Positions 34,254 through 42,557 of a stretch of 64,000 nucleotides of DNA are shown here, piece by piece (the first letter of the stretch is position 1; every line of letters begins with the position of its first letter). The notes under the pieces are model-generated. The model was not told the origin of the DNA, did not search any database, and saw only the letters and a list, made by a program, of their open reading frames with translations. The stretch covers positions 170,505-234,504 of the forward strand of contig WGNJ01000005.1 of assembly GCA_016124635.1 (NCBI GenBank), given 5' to 3'. The stretch comes from Alphaproteobacteria bacterium. GTDB lineage: Bacteria > Pseudomonadota > Alphaproteobacteria > Micropepsales > Micropepsaceae. The position numbers and the translations under genes were made by a program.

Positions 34254-36572
34254 ATGGCACAGCGAGACGCTACAGACCGCGCATCTGCGGTCGCGATCTC
34301 CGGCCAGGGCAATCTCCTCAAATGGCTGGGCTTCCTGCCGTGGATCGTATTGGTCCTGATGGTCTTTTTGCAGACCTTCGATCCCGGCAGCGTATTCGCA
34401 AGCCTGCGCAACCAGTTCTTTGACTACCTGCAGCGCCAATACCCGAGAACCTATGTCGATCCGAAGGAACAGTTCGGCCTTCAAATTCGATACATCGACA
34501 TCGATGAGGAGAGCCTCCGCAAAATTGGTCAATGGCCGTGGCCGCGGACAACCGTCGCCAAGATGGTACGCAACCTTGGAGCCGACGGCGTTGCAGCCGT
34601 TGCATTCGACGTCGTGTTTGCGGAGCCGGACGCCACATCACCAGACCAAGTTGCTCTTCGCTTGCCAAAAGACCCCGCGTGGGATGCGACCCGCGCGCAG
34701 CTCAACGCCTTGCCCCACAACGACGCGGTTCTAGCCGACGCGTTTAGGCAAGTGACGACCGTAACCGGCTTCGCGTTCAACGACAGCAAAAGTTCGCGAA
34801 AACCACTGTTCAAAGGATCGATTTCAGTTGTTGGCGACGGAAATCCTGTGCTCGCGGTGTCGTCGCTCCGCGGTGTGACCACTGCCCTCCCTGAGCTCGA
34901 GGAAGCAGCGGCCGGCAACGGATTCTTCAACGTGGTCGTCGGTCGAGAACAGGACTTGACGGTTCGACGCGTACCGTTGTTGCTGAGCTACAAAGGTCAG
35001 CTTTACCCGAGCCTTACGCTCGAGATGTTGCGCGTGCTCGTCGCCAAAATGGGGCAGAAGGGATCGCTTCTGATCAAGACGCTGGGCTCATCGGACAATC
35101 CCTGGACCGGAGGCGATCCCAACGCCATCGTATCCTTGCGCATCGGTGATATTCCGGTCCCATTGGATGAACACGGAGAGCTTTGGGTCCACTACACGAA
35201 CACGGTCCCGGCGCGCAGCATTCCCGCATGGAAGGTTCTGGATGGGTCGGTCGACAAATCATTGCTCGAAAACGCGGCCGTATTCGTAGGCACCAGCGCG
35301 CCAGGTTTGCTCGACTTGCGTCCGACACCAATGAACCCTGCGACGCCGGGGGTCGAAGTCCACGTGCAGGCGCTCGAGCAGATGCTGCTTGGCTACAGCC
35401 TTGAGAGACCGGACACAGCCCGTGGCTTTGAATTCTTCTATGCCGCAATCCTAGGTCTTTTGATTTTGGTGGCGATTGCACGCGTCCCCGTCGCTTGGAT
35501 CGGCTTTGTTGCTGTCGGCGGCATTGCCGCGGCGCTCTACATCTCGGCCCACGCCTTCACCGAATGGCATCAATTGATTGATCCCATCGGTCCATCGGCG
35601 ACGATCGCGGTCGTCTTTGTCGTGACAGGTCTCGTCAAATTCATCCGCACCGATACCGAGCGCCAAATGGTGCGCAGCGCCTTCGCGCAATATCTGCCGC
35701 CGGACGTCGTCGAGGACATCGCCAACGATCCGTCGAAGTTGAGATTGGGCGGCGCGACGCGCGACCTCACCATCATGTTCTGCGACATCCGCGGGTTCAC
35801 ACCGATTGCGGAAAGCTTCCGCCAGGATCCGCAAGGGCTCACCCATCTCATCAACCGCGTGCTCACACCCTTGAGCCAAGAGGTGCTCAACCATCGCGGC
35901 ACGATCGACAAGTACATCGGCGACTGCGTGATGGCGTTTTGGAACGCGCCGCTCGACGATCCCGAGCATGCGACGCACGGATGCGATTGCGCCCTTGGTA
36001 TGATGGACGCGATGGACGCCCTGAACCGCGAGCTCACATCCGAAGGCTTCTTCAAGACCCACAAGGTCAAGCCCATCGAGGTCTCGCTCGGTATCAACAC
36101 CGGCACATGCGTCGTCGGCAACATGGGCTCGGAGCTTCGCTTCGACTACTCGGCGCTCGGCGACGCGGTCAATGTGGCGGCCCGCGTACAATCCTTCGCC
36201 GGCAACTACGGCTTCGACCTCGTCGTCGGCGAAGACACGGAACAGGTCGTCTCCGAGAAATACGCGTTCCTTGAGCTCGACTATCTGGCTGTTAAGGGCC
36301 GCGCCACGCCGACGCACATCTACGCTTTGATGGGACATGCGCACGTCCGCGAGACGAAGACGTTCATGGAAATCGACGCCGCGCTCCAAAAATTATTTGC
36401 GGCGTTCCGCTCCAAGGACTGGATCGGCGCCCGGGCCGCCATTGAGGAAGGCCGGAAAATCGCCGGCGATCATCAGGAAATCTTCGACACGTACGAAGAG
36501 CGGATCGACCACTACGAGCACGAGCCGCCGCCGGACGATTGGGACGGCGCCTGGGTCGCGACCTCGAAGTAA
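34254..36572 (+). CDS. CHASE2-domain class III adenylate/guanylate cyclase
   Basis: A 772-residue membrane receptor cyclase. An N-terminal membrane helix (about 24-42) leads into a periplasmic CHASE2 sensor (about 45-390), three membrane helices (about 398-465) and a cytoplasmic class III cyclase domain (about 490-690). Metal-binding aspartates are in FCDIRGFT (Asp511) and YIGDCVMAFW (Asp557), with the lysine of DKYIGD that selects adenine, and the transition-state NVAAR is present. All catalytic residues seem intact, so it should make cAMP in response to an extracytoplasmic signal. AGGGG precedes ATG 34254. Possible operon with the DUF3754 gene. Confidence 0.92.
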   Translation: MAQRDATDRASAVAISGQGNLLKWLGFLPWIVLVLMVFLQTFDPGSVFASLRNQFFDYLQRQYPRTYVDPKEQFGLQIRYIDIDEESLRKIGQWPWPRTTVAKMVRNLGADGVAAVAFDVVFAEPDATSPDQVALRLPKDPAWDATRAQLNALPHNDAVLADAFRQVTTVTGFAFNDSKSSRKPLFKGSISVVGDGNPVLAVSSLRGVTTALPELEEAAAGNGFFNVVVGREQDLTVRRVPLLLSYKGQLYPSLTLEMLRVLVAKMGQKGSLLIKTLGSSDNPWTGGDPNAIVSLRIGDIPVPLDEHGELWVHYTNTVPARSIPAWKVLDGSVDKSLLENAAVFVGTSAPGLLDLRPTPMNPATPGVEVHVQALEQMLLGYSLERPDTARGFEFFYAAILGLLILVAIARVPVAWIGFVAVGGIAAALYISAHAFTEWHQLIDPIGPSATIAVVFVVTGLVKFIRTDTERQMVRSAFAQYLPPDVVEDIANDPSKLRLGGATRDLTIMFCDIRGFTPIAESFRQDPQGLTHLINRVLTPLSQEVLNHRGTIDKYIGDCVMAFWNAPLDDPEHATHGCDCALGMMDAMDALNRELTSEGFFKTHKVKPIEVSLGINTGTCVVGNMGSELRFDYSALGDAVNVAARVQSFAGNYGFDLVVGEDTEQVVSEKYAFLELDYLAVKGRATPTHIYALMGHAHVRETKTFMEIDAALQKLFAAFRSKDWIGARAAIEEGRKIAGDHQEIFDTYEERIDHYEHEPPPDDWDGAWVATSK

Positions 36573-36639
36573 CGCCTGAGCAAGATACCGCAGGCAAAAT
36601 CGGCTAGGAGACCGGCGACGACCCAGCCGAGGCACACAA

Positions 36640-37731
36640 ATGACGCTCGATGCTCGGACATTCTTCTCCGCCGACTACGGCGAGGCACGCGCGAAATTTC
36701 TCAGCGCCGCAGCCGATCGCGGCCTCGAGCACACGGCCTACCTTAACCCGCACGCCAAGGGTCCAAAGGGCGAGGATCTGACGATCGACGTCGCCGTGCT
36801 TGGGCCGGCCGATGCAAGGGCGGGACTTCTCGTCATCTCCGGCACGCACGGTGTCGAAGGCTACGCGGGCTCAGGCGCGCAAATCGGCTGGCTGCGATCG
36901 ACCCGCAACGCCAATTGGCCGGCGGGTGTGAAGCTCGTGCTTGTGCACGCGCTCAACCCATTCGGTTTTGCCTGGAACCGGCGCGTGAACGAAGAGAACG
37001 TCGACCTCAATCGAAACTTCGTCGATCACGCCGCGCCCTATCCGCAAAACAAAGGCTACGATGTCCTGAAGTCGGCAATCGTGCCGCCTGACATGAAGCC
37101 TGAAACACTTGCTGCCGCCGATCACGCGCTTCGCTCCTACGGCAAAGAACACGGCGTCTTCGCGCTGCAGGAGGCAATCAGCCAGGGCCAATATGCGCAC
37201 CTCGACGGCATGTATTTCGGGGGCACACGCGAGCAATGGTCCGTTGGAACGATCCTGCATATCGTCCGCCGCGAGTTCGGACGCGCTGAGCGCGTCGGCA
37301 TCGTCGACATTCATACCGGCCTCGGTTCCTACGGCCATGGCGAGATCATCACCGAGGACGAGGCAAGCGACCCGCGTTATGCGCGTTCGAAGCGCTGGTG
37401 GGGCGACGTGCGCTCCACGCAGTCAGGCGAGTCCGTATCCGCGCATGTACTCGGCAGCATCGACTCGGGCCTCATCGCGGGCCTACCCCACGCCGAAGTG
37501 ACGGCGGGCGGGCTCGAGTTCGGGACATACCCGACGCTGGAAGTCTTCCAGGCTTTGCGCGCCGACAATTGGCTGCACACGCTGGGCGACCCGCGCGGTC
37601 CTGACGCTCGCGGCATCAAGGCGGCAATCCGCAAAGCCTTCTACCCCGACCTCGATGACTGGAAGGAAATGGTCTGGAAACGATCGGAACAGGTCCTGTC
37701 CCAAGCCGTTGAGGCCTTGGCGAACGGCTGA
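36640..37731 (+). CDS. DUF2817 (M14-like) metallopeptidase
   Basis: A 363-residue protein of the DUF2817 family, related to M14 carboxypeptidases. Zinc-site motifs are HGVEGYAGS (His and Glu ligand pair), NRRVNEENVDLNRNF (substrate Arg/Asn) and DIHTGLGSYG (third ligand). No signal peptide. It is 63 nt upstream of pqqA on the same strand and 67 nt after the cyclase. Whether it belongs functionally to PQQ synthesis is unknown. Confidence 0.82.
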   Translation: MTLDARTFFSADYGEARAKFLSAAADRGLEHTAYLNPHAKGPKGEDLTIDVAVLGPADARAGLLVISGTHGVEGYAGSGAQIGWLRSTRNANWPAGVKLVLVHALNPFGFAWNRRVNEENVDLNRNFVDHAAPYPQNKGYDVLKSAIVPPDMKPETLAAADHALRSYGKEHGVFALQEAISQGQYAHLDGMYFGGTREQWSVGTILHIVRREFGRAERVGIVDIHTGLGSYGHGEIITEDEASDPRYARSKRWWGDVRSTQSGESVSAHVLGSIDSGLIAGLPHAEVTAGGLEFGTYPTLEVFQALRADNWLHTLGDPRGPDARGIKAAIRKAFYPDLDDWKEMVWKRSEQVLSQAVEALANG

Positions 37732-37794
37732 AGGGGCTTGCCTTCCGCAGGCCGGTCCCTCAAATTTACCGGGTCAAACCAATAGAGGTCTCCC

Positions 37795-37872
37795 ATGAAG
37801 ACGTGGCGTAAGCCGAAAATCCGCGAAATTTCCGCGGCGATGGAAATCAATTGCTACGCTTCGGCGTCCTAA
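37795..37872 (+). CDS. pqqA: PQQ precursor peptide
   Basis: A 25-codon gene beginning MKTWRKPKIREI. It contains Glu17 and Tyr21 in the E-x3-Y arrangement (EINCY), the two residues that PqqE cross-links and that become the PQQ skeleton. AGAGG lies 6 nt before ATG 37795. It is the first gene of pqqABCDE. The peptide is too short for routine gene calling and could easily be missed. Confidence 0.95.
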   Translation: MKTWRKPKIREISAAMEINCYASAS

Positions 37873-37881
37873 CCGGTTTCT

Positions 37882-37899
37882 GCGCGGCCCTGGCCGCGC
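37882..37899 (+). terminator. pqqA-pqqB intercistronic hairpin
   Basis: A perfect 8-bp GC stem, GCGCGGCC and GGCCGCGC, with a 2-nt gap (realistically 7 bp with a 4-nt loop), sits 10 nt after the pqqA stop and 10 nt before pqqB. There is no T-tract, so it is more likely a partial attenuator or a stabiliser of a short pqqA transcript, in line with the excess of pqqA mRNA known from methylotrophs. Confidence 0.6.
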
Positions 37900-37908
37900 C
37901 CTGAGATC

Positions 37909-38811
37909 ATGAAAGTCATCGTGCTCGGAGCCGCCGCCGGTGGCGGCTTCCCCCAATGGAACGCCAACAGCACGATGAACCGCCGCGCATTCGCCGGCGA
38001 CACTGCCCTTCCGCGTCAGACCCAATGTAGCCTCGCTCTGTCACCGGGCGACGACGACGATTGGCTGCTGCTCAACTGTTCGCCGGATATCCGCCAGCAG
38101 ATCATCGACACCAAGGAGCTGCAGCCCTACGAGGAGCTGCGCTCATCGCCCATCAAATCCGTCGTGCTGACGAATGCCGATGTCGATGCCGTCGCCGGTC
38201 TTCTGAGCTTACGCGAGCGCCAACACCTTTCGATTTGGTCGAGCGATTACATTCTGGGCGCGATCGAAGCCAATCCGATCTTTGGCGTCCTAGATCGCAG
38301 CATCGTACGGCTCGAGCGCATCGGTACGCACGGCAAGTTCAATCCCGTTCCCGGTCTCGAAGTGGAAACATTTGCGGCACCGGGTAAGCCGCCGCTCTAC
38401 CTGGAGCACGTCCACGGCATAGGCGCCGTCGTCGGCGCCACGCTGGGCGTTCGCGTGACCGACGCCCGAGGCAAATCAATCGCCTTCGTCCCGTCCTGCG
38501 CTGAGATCACGCCCGAGGTCAAACGCGCTATCGACGGCGTCGACCTTCTCTTCTTCGACGGCACGATGTTCACGGATGACGAGATGGTGGCTTCGGGTGA
38601 AGGCAGCAAAACCGCCCGCCGGATGGGCCATATGCCCATGTCGGGGCGCGGCGGCTCGATTGAGACTTTGCGCGAGATCAAAGCCGGCGCACGCTACTTC
38701 ATCCACATCAACAACTCGAACCTGGTGCTCGACCGCACGTCGGCCCAACGCCGCGCCGTCGAAGCCGCCGGTTGGAAGATTGCGCAAGATGGAATGAGGA
38801 TCGAGCTGTGA
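37909..38811 (+). CDS. pqqB: PQQ biosynthesis protein PqqB
   Basis: A 300-residue MBL-fold protein with the PqqB N-terminus VIVLGAAAGGGFPQWNANS, CSPDIRQQI, NADVDAVAGLLSLRERQ and the C-terminal MGHMPMSGRGGSIE and FIHINNSN strings. It is proposed to hydroxylate the tyrosine of the cross-linked precursor in PQQ synthesis. It overlaps pqqC by 4 nt (GTGA). Confidence 0.96.
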   Translation: MKVIVLGAAAGGGFPQWNANSTMNRRAFAGDTALPRQTQCSLALSPGDDDDWLLLNCSPDIRQQIIDTKELQPYEELRSSPIKSVVLTNADVDAVAGLLSLRERQHLSIWSSDYILGAIEANPIFGVLDRSIVRLERIGTHGKFNPVPGLEVETFAAPGKPPLYLEHVHGIGAVVGATLGVRVTDARGKSIAFVPSCAEITPEVKRAIDGVDLLFFDGTMFTDDEMVASGEGSKTARRMGHMPMSGRGGSIETLREIKAGARYFIHINNSNLVLDRTSAQRRAVEAAGWKIAQDGMRIEL

Positions 38812-39533
38812 GTGCGTTGCTGTCGCGAGGTGAGTTCGAAGCGCGGCTGCGCGCGGTCGGAGCCGAGCGTTATCACAGCCTGCACCCCTTTCATCGCCTG
38901 CTGCACGACGGCAAACTCAATAAGGGACAAGTGCAAGCCTGGGCGCTCAATCGCTACATCTATCAAGCGCGCATCCCGGTGAAGGACGCGATCATCGTCT
39001 CCCGCCTACCGACGGCTGACCTTCGCCGCACATGGCGCGTGCGCCTCGAAGATCACGATGGCAACGCGCCCGGCGAGGGCGGCCTCGAGCGCTGGTTGAA
39101 GCTGACGGACGGCCTCGGCCTCGATCGCAAGGTCGTCGCGTCGGAAGCACAGGCCCTGCCCGCGACGGTCTTCGCGGCCGACGCCTATGTCCATTTCGTC
39201 CGCGACCGCACCGTGCTCGAAGCGATCGCCTCGTCGCTGACCGAGATGTTTTCGCCCACGATTATCGCCGAGCGCGTCGAGGGCATGTTGCGCGGCTATG
39301 ATTTCGTCTCGAAGGAAACGCTCAGCTACTTCAACGCGCGTATGACGCAGGCCCCACGCGATGCCGACTTCGCGCTGAACTATTGCCTCGAAATGGCCTC
39401 GACCCGCGCCGAGCAAGATGCCTGCATCGCCGCGCTCATTTTCAAGTGCAATGTACTTTGGTCGATGCTCGACGCGTTGCACCACGCCTACGTCGAGCCC
39501 GGCCACGTGCCGCCAGGAGCCTTCAAACCATGA
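38808..39533 (+). CDS. pqqC: Pyrroloquinoline-quinone synthase
   Basis: A 241-residue cofactorless oxidase that carries out the final ring closure and eight-electron oxidation of AHQQ to PQQ. Hallmarks: YHSLHPFHRLLHDGKL, NRYIYQARIPVKDA, RLEDHDG and TEMFSPTI. Start is GTG 38808, overlapping the pqqB stop; the frame reading upstream to 38772 is within pqqB. Length fits the family. Confidence 0.96.
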   Translation: MSALLSRGEFEARLRAVGAERYHSLHPFHRLLHDGKLNKGQVQAWALNRYIYQARIPVKDAIIVSRLPTADLRRTWRVRLEDHDGNAPGEGGLERWLKLTDGLGLDRKVVASEAQALPATVFAADAYVHFVRDRTVLEAIASSLTEMFSPTIIAERVEGMLRGYDFVSKETLSYFNARMTQAPRDADFALNYCLEMASTRAEQDACIAALIFKCNVLWSMLDALHHAYVEPGHVPPGAFKP

Positions 39534-39784
39534 CCGATCCGACACCCAAACTTGCCCCCGGCGTTCGCTTGCATGGCGACGGCTCGAAGCTGCTCGCGCC
39601 GGAACGCATCCTGGAGCTGGACGAAATCGCGCAGTCGATCGTGCGTCAGATGGACGGCACAAAGCGTGTCTCGGACATCGCGGCCGCGCTCTCCAAGGAA
39701 TACAACGAGCGTGAATCCGTTATTCGTAAGGATATCGACGCTCTCATCGCCGATCTCGCAGCGAAGGGCTACGTGAAGCTGTGA
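39530..39784 (+). CDS. pqqD: PqqA chaperone
   Basis: An 84-residue RiPP recognition element. It binds the PqqA peptide and presents it to the radical SAM enzyme PqqE. Matches include KLAPGVRLHGDGSKLLAPER and IVRQMDGTKRVSDIAAAL, with a C-terminal LIADLAAKGYVKL. ATG overlaps the pqqC stop and its own stop overlaps pqqE (GTGA), so translation is coupled on both sides. Confidence 0.95.
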   Translation: MTDPTPKLAPGVRLHGDGSKLLAPERILELDEIAQSIVRQMDGTKRVSDIAAALSKEYNERESVIRKDIDALIADLAAKGYVKL

Positions 39785-40866
39785 GCTTGCCGTCGCCGAT
39801 CGGATTGCTCGCGGAATTGACGCATCGCTGTCCGCTCGGCTGCCCTTATTGCTCGAATCCGATCGATCTCGTGCGCGCGAGCGGCGAACTCGACGCCCGC
39901 GCGTGGACCCGCGTTATGCAGGAAGCGGCGGACCTCGGTGCCATGCACGTGCACCTATCCGGCGGCGAACCGCTGACGCGCAACGACCTCGCCGAGATCG
40001 TCAACGCCGCGAACGTCGCGGGTCTCTACACCAACCTCATTACGTCGGCGATCGGCCTCACGCCGCAGCGTCTGACGGAGCTCAAAGCAGCCGGCCTCGA
40101 CCACGTGCAGATCAGCATCCAGGGCGCCGACCCCGCGCGCGCGGATGCAGTCGCCCACTTCAAGGGCGCGATGAAGACCAAACGCGAAGCGGCGCGGCAC
40201 GTTGTCGAAGAAGGTCTAGCGCTTACGATCAACGCGGTCGTGCACCGCGACAACATTCGCGACCTGCCGCAGATCATCGACCTTGCGCAGGAGTGGGGTG
40301 CCGGCCGCCTCGAAGTCGCACACGTTCAGTATCACGGTTGGGCGCTCGCCAATCGTGCCGGCCTTATGCCTTCGCGGGATGAATTCCAAACGGCCGCGCA
40401 AGTCGTCGAAGAAGCGCGCGAGAGGCTCAGCGGCGACCTCGTCATCGACCATGTCATTCCGGATTATTATGGCGAAAGGCCGAAGGCTTGCATGGGTGGC
40501 TGGGGCCGCCAAGTCATTGTCGTCGCGCCCGACGGCCGAGCGCTTCCCTGCCACGCAGCCGCATCGCTTCCGGGCTTGACGTTCGCCAACGTCAAAAACA
40601 AATCGCTAAGCGAAATCTGGAAGGACGACGCCGCGTTTCAAAGATATCGCGGCACGTCGTGGATGCCGAAGCCGTGCCAAGGATGCGAGCGCGCCGAAGT
40701 CGATTGGGGCGGCTGCCGCTGCCAGGCCTTCGCCCTCGCCGGCGATGCCTCGCTTACAGATCCGGTCTGTGCGTTGTCGCCCAATCACGCGACGGTCGCG
40801 GCCGCAATCGCCAAGGACACCGCCGCCCCGCGCGCGCCGTATCGCTTCCGCCGCATCGGCGGTTGA
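39781..40866 (+). CDS. pqqE: PqqA peptide cyclase (radical SAM)
   Basis: A 361-residue radical SAM-SPASM enzyme that joins the Glu and Tyr side chains of PqqA. The SAM cluster motif CPLGCPYC (Cys17, 21, 24) and the SPASM cysteines in CMGGWGRQ, PCHAA, KPCQGCERA and WGGCRCQA are all present. GTG start at 39781. This completes pqqABCDE; no pqqF/G peptidase is in the window, although an M14-like peptidase lies just upstream of pqqA. Confidence 0.96.
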   Translation: MSLPSPIGLLAELTHRCPLGCPYCSNPIDLVRASGELDARAWTRVMQEAADLGAMHVHLSGGEPLTRNDLAEIVNAANVAGLYTNLITSAIGLTPQRLTELKAAGLDHVQISIQGADPARADAVAHFKGAMKTKREAARHVVEEGLALTINAVVHRDNIRDLPQIIDLAQEWGAGRLEVAHVQYHGWALANRAGLMPSRDEFQTAAQVVEEARERLSGDLVIDHVIPDYYGERPKACMGGWGRQVIVVAPDGRALPCHAAASLPGLTFANVKNKSLSEIWKDDAAFQRYRGTSWMPKPCQGCERAEVDWGGCRCQAFALAGDASLTDPVCALSPNHATVAAAIAKDTAAPRAPYRFRRIGG

Positions 40867-40878
40867 GCTATTCCGCCG
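40857..40878. terminator. Hairpin at convergent pqqE / VOC gene ends
   Basis: A 6-bp stem CGGCGG (40857-40862) and CCGCCG (40873-40878) with a 10-nt loop spans both gene ends, which are 1 nt apart. No T-tract. A modest bidirectional terminator candidate. Confidence 0.35.
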
Positions 40879-41410
40879 CCTGCTTTTTGAAGTCGGCCGC
40901 CTTGTGCATGATGATTTCTTTGGGCGGCTTCGAGCGCGGAACGTCATCCGAGGTCACGGCCTTCAACGCGAGATCCTTGTCGGCTTGTGTGAAGGTCCCG
41001 GTCGTCACGCAGTATTCGACCAGAGTGCCGTTCGGATCGCGCGTGTAGATCGACGTGCACCAATTGTGATCGATCTCCATCACATCGTAGCCGCCGGCGA
41101 GCCACATGCTCCGCTTCTCGCGCAAATGCTCAAGCGTCGGCGAATAGAATGAGACGTGGTTGACCCATTCGGGCAACCCTGCCGCCTTCGACATCCCCGT
41201 CTCGAACGGCTTCTCGTACGGCTCGCCATGCAATTCCCAGAACGCGATGAAGCGGTCCGGCTCGATCTCATAAAAGAAGTGCTTCGCCCAACCGCCGATC
41301 GGCGTCGGCCCGACCTCGACCTTCTTCAGGTCGAAGCCCATGACTTCGCGATAGAAATGGTCGATCGCCCTCATGTCGCGGGTGGCAAGAGCCAAGTGGT
41401 GGTAACCCAT
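40868..41410 (-). CDS. VOC (glyoxalase/dioxygenase) family protein
   Basis: A 180-residue vicinal-oxygen-chelate protein: HHLALATRDMRAIDHFYREVMGF at the N-terminus, WVNHVSFYSPTLEHLREKRSMWLAGGYDV and YTRDPNGTLVEYC in the second module. The His residues in HHLAL and VNHVSF and the Glu in LVEYC are the usual metal ligands. It could be a ring-cleaving dioxygenase, epimerase or lyase. GGAGGAAA before ATG 41410. Last gene of the 44.7-40.9 kb minus-strand cluster. Confidence 0.8.
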   Translation of the reverse strand: MGYHHLALATRDMRAIDHFYREVMGFDLKKVEVGPTPIGGWAKHFFYEIEPDRFIAFWELHGEPYEKPFETGMSKAAGLPEWVNHVSFYSPTLEHLREKRSMWLAGGYDVMEIDHNWCTSIYTRDPNGTLVEYCVTTGTFTQADKDLALKAVTSDDVPRSKPPKEIIMHKAADFKKQAAE

Positions 41411-41433
41411 GTCGTTTCCTCCAGTATCAGTCT

Positions 41434-42066
41434 TTAGCGATCCACCATGCGCATCACGTCGGCGCTCGTTCCCTTAGGAGCTGCGATCTCGACGACGCGC
41501 TCGTCGACGTCATCATACTCCAATCTCAGCGCTTTGCAGATGACCGCGTGCATGTCGTAAAGCGTTGTCGTGTATGTCAATTCCAGGATTTCCTCGTCCG
41601 ACAGATGCTTTTTCAGGACGGCAAACGTCCCGTCCGGCACGCGTCCGCCGCCGAGCACCAAGCCGTCCGTGTACGCAAGCACCGCGCGCTCCAATTCGCT
41701 GTAGCACGTCGCCGTTTGCCAGCTTGGGATCGCCTGGATCTGCTCCTCGCTCAGGCCTACGCCGCGTGACGCTTTGCAGTGCTGCGAAAACACAAACTGG
41801 CTGCCGCGCGCCCAGCCGGCGCGGATCTGCCCGAGCTCGCGCAGCTTTGGCGAGAGTTTGCGGTTCGGGCTGCGATAGAATTGGAAGCCCGCAACGGCGT
41901 GATCGAAGACATCCGGTACGACAGCGAACACCGTCCACCAGTTGCCCGGCGTGCCCGTCTCGGTGCCCGGCTCCTTCACCGGATCGCGGTCGCCAAAGAG
42001 TGCCTTGTAGACGGTACGGGCAAAGGGGTGAGCCTCATCGCGTCCCACCTGACGCAAGCGTGGCAT
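41434..42066 (-). CDS. Carboxymuconolactone decarboxylase (AhpD-like) family protein
   Basis: A 210-residue protein with the CMD/AhpD helical fold (KLSPKLRELGQIRAGWARGSQFVFSQHCKASRGVGLSEEQIQAI). The conserved cysteine and a nearby histidine are in SQHCKAS, but the CxxC of the peroxidase AhpD is absent, so a decarboxylase/hydrolase-like or unknown role is more likely. GGAGGAA before ATG 42066; 23 nt upstream of the VOC gene. Confidence 0.78.
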   Translation of the reverse strand: MPRLRQVGRDEAHPFARTVYKALFGDRDPVKEPGTETGTPGNWWTVFAVVPDVFDHAVAGFQFYRSPNRKLSPKLRELGQIRAGWARGSQFVFSQHCKASRGVGLSEEQIQAIPSWQTATCYSELERAVLAYTDGLVLGGGRVPDGTFAVLKKHLSDEEILELTYTTTLYDMHAVICKALRLEYDDVDERVVEIAAPKGTSADVMRMVDR

Positions 42067-42122
42067 GGCAATTCCTCCATATTTTCGTTCGAGACTAGCC
42101 TAAGCCCTCCATCCGCGTGGGC

Positions 42123-42557
42123 CTAAAGTGCTGGCAAGAAGATCTGCCGGGCCGTCGCAAACTCTTGCAGCATCGCCGCGATCCGCTTCTGAAGAGGCTG
42201 AAGTTTCGCATCCTCCGCATGCGTCTGAAGCGCAATGAGCGTTGTCTTCAGCGCCGCATTCCCCTTGTCGAGCGTGGCGACGGTCAAGTCCGTGTCGGTC
42301 GTTGCGCTTTGCGCCCGCAACTGCTCCCCTAGAGTTCCGCTGACCGCCTTCGCCTGTTCGGCGAACAGCGTCCGCATGGCAGCGTTTTCCTTCACGCGGA
42401 TGTCGGCGGCGCGATTGAACTCCTGCCCCGTCATCAACAGCAGCACAGCGGTCGTGGTCACCGAGCCTTGGCTGTAGCCCGGCGGCAGTGCCGGACCGAT
42501 CTCCATCGCCAATTTTGCGAACGCTTGGTTCAAGATCGTCTCGGGCGACGGCTTCAT
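42123..42557 (-). CDS. Helical protein of unknown function
   Basis: A 144-residue, mostly alpha-helical soluble protein without a recognised family (MKPSPETILNQAF start, LMTGQEFNRAADIRVKENAAMRTLFAEQ). Its ATG 42557 overlaps the phosphotransferase stop by 4 nt (ATGA), so it is translationally coupled and likely a partner of that enzyme. The frame extending to 43088 is a shadow of the phosphotransferase gene. Confidence 0.65.
   Translation of the reverse strand: MKPSPETILNQAFAKLAMEIGPALPPGYSQGSVTTTAVLLLMTGQEFNRAADIRVKENAAMRTLFAEQAKAVSGTLGEQLRAQSATTDTDLTVATLDKGNAALKTTLIALQTHAEDAKLQPLQKRIAAMLQEFATARQIFLPAL

Noticed and set aside
32836..34260. A 474-codon minus-strand ORF opposite the DUF3754 gene
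   Set aside because: Shadow of the coding frame; no ribosome site and no domain pattern, while the plus strand has membrane helices and a family match.
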